Made by a program: the position numbers and the translations under genes | Notes under the pieces: model-generated | What the model was told of the DNA's origin: nothing | Database searches by the model: none | Seen by the model: only the letters and a program-made list of their open reading frames with translations | From: Acanthosoma haemorrhoidale | Taxonomy: Eukaryota > Arthropoda > Insecta > Hemiptera > Acanthosomatidae | Direction of reading: 5' to 3' | Length of the DNA: 64,000 bases | Assembly (NCBI GenBank): GCA_930367205.1 | Contig: OV884009.1 | Span: 89,487,189-89,551,188, forward strand | Shown: piece by piece, positions 1 to 51,157 of the stretch | Position numbering within the stretch: the first letter of the stretch is position 1 | Layout of the letters: the number at the start of each line of letters is the position of its first letter

Positions 1-148
1 ACTTTCAAATTTACCATTTCTTCCACCGTTCAGACTTATGAACTATAAACATATCAGGACAGACTTCATCACTCACTCTCTTGAATGGCTGTCAAAAATC
101 ACTCAACCCTAAATGTATTCTGATAGGAAATCACTGACTGACTAACTA

Positions 149-1412
149 AATGGTTGGCCAAAAAGTCTGTTCGGTTTTTTAAGCGAAAATAAGACATAAC
201 TTTTAAACACAAAGGGATTTATTCAATCAATGATATAATTGCCGTTTTGTTCCAGTATCTTCTGCCATCTCATGGGCAAATTCATAATTCCTTGCTCAAA
301 GAATTTCCTGTCTTTACTGGCAAAAAAATTTTCCAAGTGGATTTTACATCTTCTTAAGAGTTGGTCTGTCCATTCAATGAATTTTGAAGTGACCGAAACC
401 GGTGGAAATCTAGAGGTGCAAGGTCGAGCAAATATGGAGGGTGCCGCAAAACTTCCCAGCCAAGCTCCAGTAACTTCTGTCGCGTCTGCAAAGAAGTGTG
501 CGGTCTGGCATTGTCGTGATGGAAGACAACCCCCTTACGGTTGGCTAGTTCTGGACGCTTCTGGTGGATCGCTGCATTTAATTTGTCCAGCTGGTCACAG
601 TACACATCTGAATTGATGGTCCTGTTCGTGGGAAGAAGTTCGTAAAAGACAACACCCCTCCAATCCCACCAAATTGAGAGCATAACCTGCTTTGGGGGTT
701 GTTTGTGGTAATTTGCCGTGCTTCCCCCATGAGGGATTACGCTCCACATTGTTATAAATGATCCACTTTTCGTCCCCTGTCATCATTCGCTTCAAAAAAG
801 GATCGTTTTCTTCACGTTTCCACAACGAATCGCAGATGGAAATCCTTTGGGCGAGGTCAGCCTCACTAAGTTGATGGGGAACCAAAACATCGAGCCTGCT
901 CACGTAGCCAAGTTAATGCAGATGATTTTCAACACTCGATTTGGATATTTTGAGGATAACTGCGATCTCCCTAGTTGTATAACGGAGATTTGTGTCGACT
1001 AATTCCTTTACTATGTCGCTGTTAATCTCACTTGCCCAGCCAGAGCGAGGTGCATCTTGAACCGAAAAATTTCCCGATCAAAATCTTGAAAACCACTTCT
1101 GGCACACACGCTCTGTGACAGCATCCTCTCCGTATACAGCGCATATCTTCCTGCAAGTTTACCCTGCTTTCTTGCTTTTTTTAAAATAAAAAAGCATGAG
1201 GTGTCGATAATGTTCGTTTTGGTTTTCCATTTTCAAGATGATTCTAAACACACAAAATACAATCAGTCTCGTCGGAATTTCGCGTCAAACTACGTTGGTG
1301 TCTAGTATCTGACGAGAGCGCACTCGCAAGGGACGGACTGAAGTTAGCTACATATTAGACTACTTGAAGTTTTGTGGCGACAAAAACCGAACGGACTTTT
1401 TGGCCAACCTGA
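149..1412 (-). mobile_element. mariner-family DNA transposon, full length but decayed
   Basis: The two ends are inverted repeats: GGTTGGCCAAAAAGTCTGTT near 152 on the left matches the reverse complement of the right end near 1389-1410 with one mismatch in the core. The element is 1264 bp, normal for mariner, and is flanked by TA on both sides (147-148 and 1413-1414), the usual target duplication. The transposase is coded on the minus strand and is broken by frameshifts, so it cannot move itself. It lies downstream of the last exon I can see of the minus-strand gene, in the same orientation. Confidence 0.9.
354..1230 (-). pseudogene. mariner transposase pseudogene
   Basis: The start ATG at 1230 opens a mariner-like N-terminus (MENQNEHYRHLMLFYF) and the frame is soon lost. 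The next readable part (903 to 595) contains TGDEKWI, which carries the first catalytic aspartate. The last part (749 to 354) contains HHDNARPH with the second aspartate and a degraded form of the usual YSPDLAPSD block, here YLLDLAPLD, which keeps the third aspartate. Mariner transposases cut and paste DNA with a DD34D triad, and the motif order and length (about 340 residues) fit. At least two frameshifts separate the blocks, one near 700 and one near 1170. I infer an inactive copy. Assignment to mariner is firm; the subfamily is not. Confidence 0.88.
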
Positions 1413-1414
1413 TA

Positions 1415-2747
1415 CATTGCTTACCAAATTTCATAATTAATTCAGTGAAACTTCCTCCATTTATCTGTCAGTTTTATTTTATTCCTTCCCTCACTTATAC
1501 TACAGCTCCTTTGTGTGGCTTGGAATAACCATGGAAAAAAAAGCTAAAACAAGTAGTCCGCACATGCATTATATTTGCCTTGATTTGTCTAAGAGATTCT
1601 AGTATGACCCCTTTCTATTCTGAGTTAAAATGCCTTACTCCATATCATCATTGCAAATAGTTCTTATTTATTTCATTTCCTGGGCTCATTTAAATTAAAA
1701 GTATGCAAAAGTAAAATCAGCACTATATATATTCCTCCTCTGTAAGATTTTGTTTTATTATTTTAAATGCCAGAATAAGGATAACATAATATGTTCATCA
1801 TACCTATTCTAAGGGAAGTTTCATTCAAACATTCATTTGTTAGATGTGTACACATATTTATTTTGTTTATTTTCAAGCAGGTTATTGTATTATTTTCTTC
1901 ATATTTCTTTTTGTTTATATTTTCTATTTTTAATTGTTAATAGATACGTTTCTTTTATATTTATTTATTTTTTATTTATGTTTGTATTCTTCTCTTATGT
2001 CGTTTTTATTTTCTGATATTTTCTGCAGTGACTAATATTACTAAAGAATAATTCTTTTATACAACAGAAATGATAGTTCTCAAAGGACATATTCCCAGAA
2101 TAACAAAGACAAATTATCATTTTTTTACATACTATTATATAATCAATACCAGTGTATAGACAAATGTTAGCAAGGTGTTAAATTAAAGTCTATAATAGAC
2201 GATTCATGTTAATTTATGTAAAATTAAATGAGTATTTTATAAGTTATGCTTTTAAATAGTTCATCATAAAATGATGTTATAAACTTAACTAGTTTATTTT
2301 TTTATTTAATTTTTCAATAATGAAAGTAAAAATGAATCTCAATGTAAAAAATAAATTATTAAACTATTCATGATGAAAAATTCATCATCCAGATGTTCTA
2401 GATATTTCTTTCTTATTAGACCATTTAACTAGGACACTTTTAAACAAAATATTTCATAAACGAGTCAAAGTTTTTGTTAAAAACCAACAGGGTTTTAAAC
2501 AGTCAACATCCCCTGCCATCTCACACTACACACACAGTATGTCAAAATATTGGCTATTAATAAATTTTATAAAAACTTAACAACTTTCTTTAGCCTAAGC
2601 CAATTACCCAATAAACTCTTCTACTCGTTTATATACTGCCGGCTAACAATTGACAAATAGCAAAATATTTCATAGTTTAAGGAAAATAGGAAAAGTAACA
2701 TTAACAAAATTAGTGGGTCAACTAAAAGCATGTGCATTTGTACTTAC
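1415..2747. other. AT-rich stretch, no gene seen
   Basis: This lies downstream (minus-strand sense) of exon 8 of the split gene, so it should be intron or 3' flank. I found no exon that continues the phase-2 frame left open at 2748 and no recognisable repeat. Confidence 0.4.
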
Positions 2748-41836
<39,089 letters not shown>

Positions 41837-42398
41837 TTTGAATAAACTTCATGAAGAATAAAACGAATTTCTAAAAGTGTACTACACCACAATATTAAAA
41901 AAAACTTTTAACATTTGACATCGTTTGTTATGTTATTATGACTGTCAAGGAAGAGAAAAGGTTTTGTTTATGCCAGCAATAGAAGTTTAAAAACCGAGTA
42001 TGACATCATGTTAAATATATTGTAAAATTAATTTTAAGCAACAAGTTATCAATTTCGGCTCAAAAATCATTCTAGCATCATCGTGAAATTAAAGAACTAC
42101 TAACTATAGCACTACCACTGCCTGGCTAACTTCACGTGTAAAAAGTAAACAGAACAAATATGTTTAAAGGTAGTATCTTACGTTTATCGCAGTGTTGACT
42201 AAGTTAAGAATGTTACTGACATAAAGTATAACAGCGCTGTGGCAGTATTTAGAAATACAACTTGAAGTTAGATTTAACAATAGAAATTAAAAAAAATAAG
42301 TTTAATTATTTTTATTGGCGTTTAATTGATTTTAAATTTCCAAAACACAAGTTTTCACTACAAAAAGGTAAATAACAGACCGTGGTATTTAGTTGTTA
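41837..42398. other. presumed 5' flank or UTR of the split gene
   Basis: No clear TATA box or initiator in a convincing arrangement on the minus strand. It contains the out-of-frame upstream ATG (41852). The transcription start cannot be placed from sequence alone. Confidence 0.35.
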
Positions 42399-43653
42399 AG
42401 CAAATTACTTACAAATTGAAGTGAGCCACTTACAAAAATTTAGATAAACTGCACGAAAATTGAAGTTGACCACATATTTACTTAATAGATTACTTATTAA
42501 GTTATTGGGATTAAAAAAAAGACACCCGAATGAGTGGTAAAAGAAGCGATTTATTCATTGATAATTAAGAAAAAATCAAATTTCAATGTTTACAATTTTG
42601 TTCAAAAAATATATTGATTTTTATTCGTTTTTCAATACCTTTAGTAGGGAGTTGGGCCTCCTTTGCTTCGAATTCCAATCGTTGTTTCTTACTCATTAAA
42701 AGGCTCAAAATGTAATGTTGGGGCAAAGAAGTCCATCCCTCAATTAATGCATCTGCAAGTTCATCAAAGTTATTTGGACAAGGTGAACACATGTTTAACT
42801 GGCGTTGGAGTTAACCCTAAACATGCTGCTCAATTGGATCCATTTCGGCTGAACAAGCAAGCTAGTTAGTTCATACGCGTTTCTTGTTCCTCTAAGTAAT
42901 GTTTAACCACCCTCACTCTATGAGGACGAGTATTTTCATCAACAAGAATGAAGTTTTACCCGATTTCTTGTAATAAAAGGAAAATAACAGGTCTTAAAAC
43001 ATTGTCCAGGTATGTTTGTTTGGTCATGTGCTCATTCCTGTACAATATAACCTAAGTTTTTCGATTATTCGACATCCCTTCCCAGACCGTTATTGAACCT
43101 CCTCCCTAAGACCATACTTGTTCAGTCATACCTGCATTTAATCGCTGATTTTGCTCTCTCTACACTCTAGAACGTCGATCATGACGATGAAGAACAAATT
43201 TCGATTCGTCAGTTAATAAAAAACGGTCCCAGTCCTCATCAGTCTGATCCAACATATTCACGAGCTCATATTCAGAGCGCTGCTCTCTGTTATCTTGTTA
43301 AAAAACCCTTCCTCACTGGTCTTCTTGCCCTAAAACCGACTTCATGGAGGCGGTTTCTAACCGATTGAGATGGACCCCTCTTAAGTCCACAAAAGCGCTC
43401 TACAGTTGTCGAGCTTTTGAACCTCGTTGCCTAGTGGTCTAGATTTTCAAATATTGGTCCTACTGAAGAGTAGTTTTTCGAACTCGTCCTTCTCCATGAG
43501 TGTACTGAGCAGTACCTGTTCCCTTGTACCATGACCAGGCTCTTCATATAACTACTTAGAGCAACCATGTCTACGGCCAACAAATAGTTTATTTTAAAGT
43601 GGACAAATCTAAATTTTTGTAAGTGGTCCATTTCAATTTGTGAGCAGTTTAGT
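42399..43653 (-). mobile_element. Tc1-like transposon with intact-looking ends, dead transposase
   Basis: The left end (42399-42443) and the reverse complement of the right end (43608-43653) align without gaps over about 45 bp, sharing CCACTTACAAAAATTTAGAT. TA flanks both sides (42397-42398, 43654-43655). The element is 1255 bp, normal for Tc1. Its transposase is on the minus strand and broken. Confidence 0.82.
42583..43580 (-). pseudogene. Tc1-like transposase pseudogene
   Basis: Minus-strand blocks in order: a degraded helix-turn-helix part, then LTDESKFVLHRHDRR (about 43220-43170), which carries the first catalytic Asp (usually DES). Then NAGMTEQVWS and GSITVWEGMS, EHMTKQTYLDNVLRPVIFLL (about 43034-42975), VDENTRPHRVRVVKHYLEEQ (second Asp changed to Glu; usual form QDNAPxH) and AEMDPIEQHVWG (about 42851-42815; usual form SPDLNPIEhvWd). 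Finally an open C-terminus runs 42792-42583 (NFDELADALIEGWTSLPQHY). Tc1-type DDE transposases have about 340 residues; length fits but several stops are present. Confidence 0.8.
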
Positions 43654-44140
43654 TAGAGAAACTAAGCTATTATGTAACTAGTTCCCATAATATTTTTGTT
43701 ACGTTAGCATATCAGAATATTTTGTTTCTTATTTGTATACTTTTCGTTTATGTTGACTGCAGAATATTACGTTACGTTATTTCGCTGACATTGAGCTGTT
43801 CTAAGTATACCACATTCCTGGGAAATCTGAATCAGACCAGTTTAAACTTATTTTTAATTATATATCTGGTAATCTTTACCAGTACATTAGATCTAGTTTG
43901 GAGAAGGCCATGTCCATCTTAGACGTTGCTGGGGATGAAATAGGACTATAGAGCATTATCATACGGATTAAAATTTCTGGCACTTGACGGTGGGGGAGGG
44001 GAGGGTTAACATCCCGGCTTGTTCTTCAAGCTCAAGTCTATCTTAGCCTAGACTTATTAATTTCAGCTCAAAAATTTCCAACCGTTACTTTGTTTAGAGG
44101 TTATGCTTGACAAATAGCACGTTGTCTTCCACAACACTTT

Positions 44141-44550
44141 ATTAACCAACATAAGACTATAACATCGAACTGTACCACACTATAGTATTCACTAACAAGA
44201 TTGGGCTAGGTTATAGAAGCAATGGGGTAAAATCCAAAGAGGTACGGATTGGATTTTAACAATCCCCTGCAATTCGTAGTTCTATGGGGCAGGAAGACAA
44301 AAATAAAGATCTTGCATTTCGTATTCTCATAAGCACAATAAAAGGGCACAATGTGCATGACACAAGTATGTTGGCGTCTGGTTATTATCTGCTTGCTCAC
44401 CAATGGTTGACTTTCAACTTCATTAACCAACAAAGACAACAACAATCTTCAATACCACAATATAGTACACACTATAACAACATAGAGCAAGGCTACACCA
44501 GCTATGAGGTATTATCCAAAGAGGTAATAATTGGATAATGACAACTTCCA
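44141..44550 (+). repeat. two diverged direct copies, offset 281 bp
   Basis: ATTAACCAAC at 44141 and 44422 each start a segment of about 130 bp that continues with an 'ACACTATA' word, a 'GGCTA' word, and ends in ATCCAAAGAGGTA..ATTGGAT (about 44232 and 44513). The copies are well diverged. Likely part of an old LTR or satellite. Confidence 0.5.
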
Positions 44551-44559
44551 CGTCCATGC

Positions 44560-45690
44560 AGTGGCTCGGAATACGCAATACAGGATACTCGTAAGTATCA
44601 CCAACTCGTAAGTAGCATCAAAACCCGACATTCTCGATATAGTTTTCCAGCCCCTCCCCTCTATAACATCTATAACGCTGACATTCTGTTATGTTTAATC
44701 CTTTCTCACCAACTGTGACGATGCTACTACTGTTCTTCCATCCCAACCAAGCGTAAGACAACAACATACAAAATTCTGGTTATTAACAGAAAATTACACG
44801 CGCAGTGAGCATAATTATTATATGTAAAGTCCTGAGAAAAATAGTCAATGTACGTTCATATGTTCATATTGCCAATGAAATCCACCACGGTATCATACTT
44901 TGCTAATGCTACAACCCGTGATGGATTCCAAGTCTCCTCTAATAGCGCCCACTCTGCATCCCTGTCTGCTGTAGCCATTTTTGCATATTTTTTAAATTAA
45001 CTGCCACGCTGTCTACCAGCCAAGTCCCAGCTGGACAACCCTTCGAGATCGGTAATTTTTAATATGTAGAGCTCCTCTAGGAATTTCCCTCTCCCCCATT
45101 CTTCACGCTTCCAGATGAAACCTACATCATAAACAAAATATGTGTATAAAATAATAAGAGTGGATTGGAAAATTTTAATTTAAGGATTCATGATGCTGTC
45201 TGTGGGCATCTATTTTCACTCACCTTAAAGGAAGTCTGTTCTTAGAAATAACATATAACTAATTATGTCTACATTAATAAAAAAAATAATGGGATGGCAA
45301 TCCAGTGATATATTCAAACAGTCCGTGCTTGATACTTTATAAAGCGCACCATAAACCATTTTCCTGGACAAAGAATATATAAATACCTGTTAAACTAATA
45401 AATCAATCATACGTTTTTATTCATTTTACAAAGGTGTATCCTGTGGATCAATGGAAGGTTATTTGGATATTACAAAGTTATCATAATCTTTAAGTGTGAT
45501 ATAATGAAGTAACTAATTACTTTAAAAGAAGAAAATTGTTATTTATATATATTTAGTTGATACTGAGGAAGAATGATAACAGAACATTACTCTAGAATAA
45601 GAAATCTGTTATATTTGGTTAATATTTGTATAAGTTCAAACGTACTATTTTACCTAGAATTTATCAGTGTTCTGGAAGCTAACTACCTTT
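44560..45690. other. intergenic, nothing recognised
   Basis: AT-rich sequence with no supported feature. Confidence 0.35.
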
Positions 45691-47760
45691 AAAAGCCCCT
45701 CTGGAAAGGGGAGGAGGTAAGAAAAGTTCGTCATATGGAACCCATCTACAGATAGTGAATACCAGATCTCTCTGGTATTGGACTCTCGTCCTTTCTTCAG
45801 TCAGCAAGGCAGCGGTAGCAGTCGTCTCCTAGCTGAGTGCAGCCAACTCCAGATCCTTTCCCCCTCCGTCTGGGGTAGGTCTTTTGTTAGTTGTCTAATT
45901 TTCTATTTAAACCGGTGCACGCACTGGTGTCGGAAGTACCTTCGGAAGGTACACTGCAGGTAATGTCCCAATAACGGGATGCGGGGTCTAACAAACACCT
46001 CGAGGGCTTGCAGTTGATTCAGATATTGAAAGTGACAGGGAGCGAGGAATATTTATGGGAATGGCGTTCCTGAGAAAAGAATGTTCGAAGAGGGGCGATA
46101 TATGGGAAGGAAAATACAAGTTGGATGGGATGGGCTGAGTCTGGTATACCATAATGTAGCGGCCAACACTAGGCCAATGCCCCCTGTCCACGTTTCTGAA
46201 AACACCCGTCTACTTTTTTATGCATCAATAAATCACAGGCTTCAATGTAGGGTGAGACAAAACCTTTCCACACCCACCACCTTGTGGGCTCACCAGGACT
46301 CTGACATTAATAGATCTGATTGGTATTTTAAGGCCTTACCTGGTTGAACGTAGAGGCCTCTGAATGGCCCGCTACGGTTCTGCCTATATAACCTGGCTCG
46401 AGACAAATAATAAGGATCGATTCAGTAGCAGCTGAGACACCAATGAAACCAAGAGCAAGACCCTCAATAAACCTTATTCTCAAGGAATCATGGACCTCTC
46501 TGGAGGAAGCCAGAGGAATCCGACCGAAGTGCCCGAACCATCGGTAAAACTAAAAAATAAGAAAACATAACAGACTGCAAAGCCAAAAGCTGAGAAAAGG
46601 TTCCTCCCGATTGATGCCGATGGCTTTCCGGAGGTCGGCCCAAGAAATGCTCTGGCTGTCACTGAGATCTCTATCGCCAACAGCTACGTCCTAGCAGGAG
46701 TACTTCCCTTAAAAATGGTGACTGTAGGGCCCGCAGTGGTGTTTGAGATACTCGTAAGACTCTGTCCAATGTCCTCGCGAAACAGTTGTGATAAATGTTA
46801 CTGCCAGGGACCACATATGCATCTCTCCGCGACTGCTCTTACAGACAAGAGCTTTTAAATAAACGAGCAGTTAAAGAGACCTAACCAGAATGAAGGAAAT
46901 CCACCGCATGTAGCCAGGATCCCACCACGACAACACCACGGCAAACAATTCGAGATGCCCACCAAATTAGGTGAGGACTCCCAACAATGCCTCTGTCCTC
47001 ATTCATCAGGAGAGCAAGCGCTTTGCCCTAAGGAAGAAGGGGGGCTTCTATATCTACCTGGAGCAACAGGCAGAAAAAACAGACCACTCCTTTGCTTCTA
47101 GGGGTGGACAAGAAATTCCTCATTCTAGGGTTAGATGTCCAGGAGGACATCACCCTCACCGTCAGCTCTTTTAAAGATGCTGTTCTGGGGTTCGTCGATT
47201 GCTTTGTAAAACAGACCCTTCAGGCCCGAAGAGAGAAATCTCTCCTGAAGAATGACATTAAACACCTTCAAGGGGTTAGTGCGTGGTGGTAGGAGACAAA
47301 AGCTGTGGCACACCAAGCAATGGGGCAGGGAGACCCTTGGTGAAAACGTCATTTACGATCGTGCACCCGCAGACCTTCACTTTTCACCACAGATCACCTC
47401 AACCATCGGTCTCCTTGTGACAAGACAGCCTCAATGTTTGACGAATTTCACCACCTTGGACTTCATTACTTTGGACCACAGGGCAGTACTGTATGCTTCG
47501 GGCACTAAAGTGACGACCCCTTGCCCCACAATGTACGACTACGGTTGTGGGAACTGTATCGGTCTTAAACTTATCATAACCAGCATACAGTGCCAGTTCT
47601 CCACAACAAAGAAGAAATGGTCAACTGATTTTTATCACCGAAGGGATTGTCGATACTGGTGACACTACCATTCCGAAGTACAGCCCTAAGTCGCTTATTC
47701 TACGGACACTGCCTGACCACATTCTGAAAATTATTAACTTTAACGATAGCAATAATTGGA
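45690..47760 (+). other. GC-richer segment with broken ORFs, unrecognised (possible retroelement gag)
   Basis: Base composition rises to roughly 47-50% GC. A CTATATAACC box (46385) precedes an ATG at 46489 that opens MDLSGGSQRNPTEVPEPSVK. After one stop the same frame goes on as KRFLPIDADGFPEVGPRNAL until about 46857. Further open stretches follow in other frames (47092-47292, VDKKFLILGLDVQEDITLTV; 47252-47662, MTLNTFKGLVRGGRRQKLWH). Together they look like one protein-coding unit broken by frameshifts, perhaps the first ORF of a retroelement. I recognise no domain and give no family. Confidence 0.4.
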
Positions 47761-47849
47761 AGAAAACGTGGTACAGGGTATGATACAGTCTAGTTATGTG
47801 TGAATTATCTCTGTAGCGACCACTAACTACATAAGTTAAATCACCCTAT

Positions 47850-48410
47850 ACTCTATTGCATATATATTGTAAGCAAAAGTAAAATAACATGAACTAAATG
47901 TATTATAATCAAAAGTAAATCATTGTAAAAGTGTTAAGCAATAAAAGGCGAAAGCCAACTAAGTCATAAACGAGAAAGGGTCACTAGCTGGGAGTCATAA
48001 ACAGTCATAAACATTAACAACCCTTCCAAGTCACACGAGAAAGAGTCACCAGCTGGCAGTCATAAACATTAACAACCCGCGCAGCCTCCCAGCCGGAAGT
48101 AGAGGGGGTACTTAAGGCAGGGCCCCTGGCCCTGTTAGTTATTCAGTTTCCTCATCCGCCACTGAGTCTCTCGCGACCTTTGCTCGGTGAAGCCTTAAGC
48201 CAGGGCTCCTGGCCCTGGATACCAGTCTCTTAGTCTCCTCGCCAGTCTCCTCGTCAGCCTCCTCGCCAGTCTCTCGCGAACTTTACTCGGTGACGCTTGC
48301 TTGGTTTCCACTCAAACTCTGAAAACTTGACTAATTCTTTATGAAACCTCTGTACCTCTTCTCTTGAACATAGTGCATTGTCGGGGCACATAACTATCAT
48401 AAATGGAGTC
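47850..48410 (+). repeat. LTR-like segment, copy 1, with internal repeats
   Basis: It contains a 67-bp direct repeat (GTCATAAACGAGAAAGGGTC at 47963; GTCACACGAGAAAGAGTCAC at 48030). It also has two GC-rich palindromic words (AGGGCCCCTGGCCCT about 48119; AGGGCTCCTGGCCCT about 48202) and a CT-rich repeated region (48235-48290). It ends GAACATAGTGCATTGTCGGG (48366), followed by ATGGAGTCAGATA. A related end is at 58967. The arrangement suggests LTR plus leader. Confidence 0.5.
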
Positions 48411-48489
48411 AGATAGTAACACCGTCATGGAACGATGGTCCATGTAATAAATTCGAACAATCAGCACTTGTCACCAGGGCTAGGGTGAT

Positions 48490-48930
48490 CAGGCACCTTC
48501 CTAGTGACGACCCGACAATCTCACAACGCAAATCCGAAGCTAGATGCCAATCTGGAATGTATCAGTTTGCGGTACATCCCTGACACGTGGAAACAAGCCT
48601 TCTTTTCCACACTACTCAGCCAGAGCGGAGACCACCCTACCCACTACCTCCCGACACTACCTACAGCACACAACCACAAATGGGAAAGATTCTGGAGAAA
48701 ATTCTTTTGAACTATCTCGAAAGACTGCTAAAGACTACTGTGCGGACAGTAACATAATACCGCCAGAGCAGATAGGACAGAACGGATGGTTTTCGTCCGG
48801 TAATTTCCTATAGCAGCTCTACATAATGTTGACAAGAAGCTATTCTTGAAAAACGGATCGCTGTAGGTGATGGTATGTAATAGTGTATCCAAAATCCAGT
48901 GCCTCTCCAAGTGCCTGTGATCTGTGGAGT
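48490..48930 (+). mobile_element. LINE reverse-transcriptase fragment
   Basis: Through frame changes one reads IPDTWKQAFF, then a 'YRPITLLPT.GKILEKILLNYLERLLK'-like run and NIIPPEQIGQNGWF (about 48750-48795). This is the block before motif A in Jockey/R1-type LINEs. Short and decayed. Confidence 0.6.
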
Positions 48931-49259
48931 TCACAAGTGAAACATCACGGTGTAGAGTGGTAGCATTACGCCAAGAGCTCTTCGACGGGCCAAATCAGCT
49001 TGCAATGAGATTAGTGATGGATTGGAGAAGTTTAATATTACAGAGATCGCCTGAAAAATAGAATGGGTAATATTCTCTAGCCAGAAAGGGAAGCAACCAC
49101 TGCTTACTTCCTACACTGTAGAAACGCAGAAGAATTCTTCCAACAACACCATTTTATACTTGGGTGTAAAAATGGGCCTTCGCCTTTGTCTTTGTAGCCA
49201 TTTTACGAAGAAGGTGAAAAGTACTCATGAAGTCTTACCGGCTCACGCACTTGTTGGTA

Positions 49260-49870
49260 ACCCCCAATCTATATCACAGCATCTAAATCTGATGATATAG
49301 AAGAGTGTACGCAGGCCGGCTCTGCTGTACTATTAACCGCTTTTTAGTCATCTGCCGAAACTGACAGCAAGCAGCTCCAGAAATTTCGAAGCGAGCTACC
49401 TATGAAAGTGGTCCGTTTGATTGATTGATCGATTGACTAGGCAACATGTGGTCGATGCGAGGACACTACGTTTAAGTTAGTTTGTATGTTAGTCATACAT
49501 TTTCGGTCCCTCCGTATGCAGTCTGAAAATTAGTGCCATTAGGTAACCCTGTTTGCTTTGTATAATTCTTTTAGCCGTATTCAGATTTTGTTTAGTTGGT
49601 ACGACCTGCTCCATCTCAATTCACAAATCCATCTCTGCTTTGCCACACAAGAAACCCACTGTATTTACACCTTATATTATGCTACATTAAATTACACCTA
49701 CATTTGATGCCGTGAGACTAATTTCAATTCTTACAAAAAATGAAAGTCATTCCTTTGCGTACAGATTTGTGACATAATTTTGAAACTATGCAGTGGTAGA
49801 AGTGGTCTATGGGCAGCAAATGTACACACGAGGTTGCTTTCAGTGATAAATTAACCTGCTGCAGAAGCTC
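49260..49870. other. intergenic, nothing recognised
   Basis: No supported feature. Confidence 0.35.
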
Positions 49871-49873
49871 TAA

Positions 49874-50400
49874 GTGGCCAGTGGCAATTTTAGGAGCGAC
49901 AAACCCATTCCTGTGAAGTATACATTTGAAGATAGTGGAGGATTGCTCTCATCAGTAGGCAGTCCGCTCAATACTGATAGTTCTGATGCTTTTATAAAGA
50001 CATGTGAGTGGTTACAAGAAAACTGTCAAGAGCCAATATCTGTCAGTGACTTAGTGGAAGACATGCGTAGTTTATTACCAGAAAGAGGACCAGGGGGGGG
50101 GGGGGTAATTTACTGTGAATTTATTGTGTCACTAATATGTATTGTATATGGAGGTGACATCGACACAAGAAACCTCAATGTGCTTCGTTAAGAACAATAC
50201 ATTAAGGAAATAGCTTTTGCTAGAAAAGAATTTGATATAGCTAGTTTGGCTCCAACACAAAATGCAGCGAAATACAACATACTTCGAGTGCATTTACTGG
50301 TTTTTATTTGGAAAAGTCTTCCTATGCCAACCCATGAGCTTACACTATAGGGTTGGCAGTTGGTTGATGGAGAATTTCACCAATATTAACAGGCTGGTGT
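49874..50400 (+). pseudogene. unrecognised protein relic, broken at a G run
   Basis: From 49874 an open frame reads KPIPVKYTFEDSGGLLSSVG and CEWLQENCQEPISVSDLVED, composition unlike noise. It hits a run of 12 G (50094-50105) and the frame then loses sense. A later frame (50211-50350) reads ASLAPTQNAAKYNILRVHLL and a degraded WGWQLVDGEF. The second part resembles, from memory, a repeated arthropod protein family of unknown function with a 'AAKYHSLRVYYQ..W.G' block. The join is inference; no start or end is certain. Confidence 0.45.
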
Positions 50401-50409
50401 GTATGTTTA

Positions 50410-51150
50410 ATTCAACGGGTGATATAGGCGGAACAAATTAAATTTCAACAAATTCGGGCCCGTTTTGTTCACGTTTGAAGTCTCTTAACTTTATTGTGGC
50501 ACTCGCTCCCTATCTGTGGATACGATTTATTCATTTTGCACACCCTTTGTAAACATAAAATTTGGTCCAGGGTCATTACAAATTGAAAGTAGTCCAAGTT
50601 AATTATTAATTAAACTTAAAACCAAAACATTATTGAATAGTTATATTATTTATTGTCCAAATATGTTTTAATAGTGCTACTGTGACATCTCAACCTCCCA
50701 GAAGAATGCTTTCAATGTGACTGATAGGAAGGAATGGATTGGGCCTAGCTCGTAAAGGTGGAGAGCCACATTGATTGGGGGGAATGTGCAACGCATGCGC
50801 TCCGTCCTCCCTCTTCCTCTTACCTAGCACCTTAAACCTTCTTTTTTACTGCAGTTGGACATGAATAAAATAGTTTATGGCAGCTTTCGTGCTTATTTAT
50901 TTATATGAGTTTAGACAAATTATTTTAGATCTAATTGACGTTTTGTAGAAGGGGACTATTAATAATATGACAAATATACGATAGATACATGAGAGCAGGT
51001 AATGAGTGAAAATAAATCCTTATTATGAATTAGTATCTTGCGCACTAGAAATTACGATTTACCTATAACATATACATATATACGTTCACCATTACGTATC
51101 AATCCACCACCAGTACGTTTATGAGTAACAACAGCCTATGCATATCTTAA
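50410..51150. other. intergenic, nothing recognised
   Basis: Contains a GC-richer patch at 50740-50840 without recognisable signals. Confidence 0.3.
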
Positions 51151-51157
51151 AGCAGTA

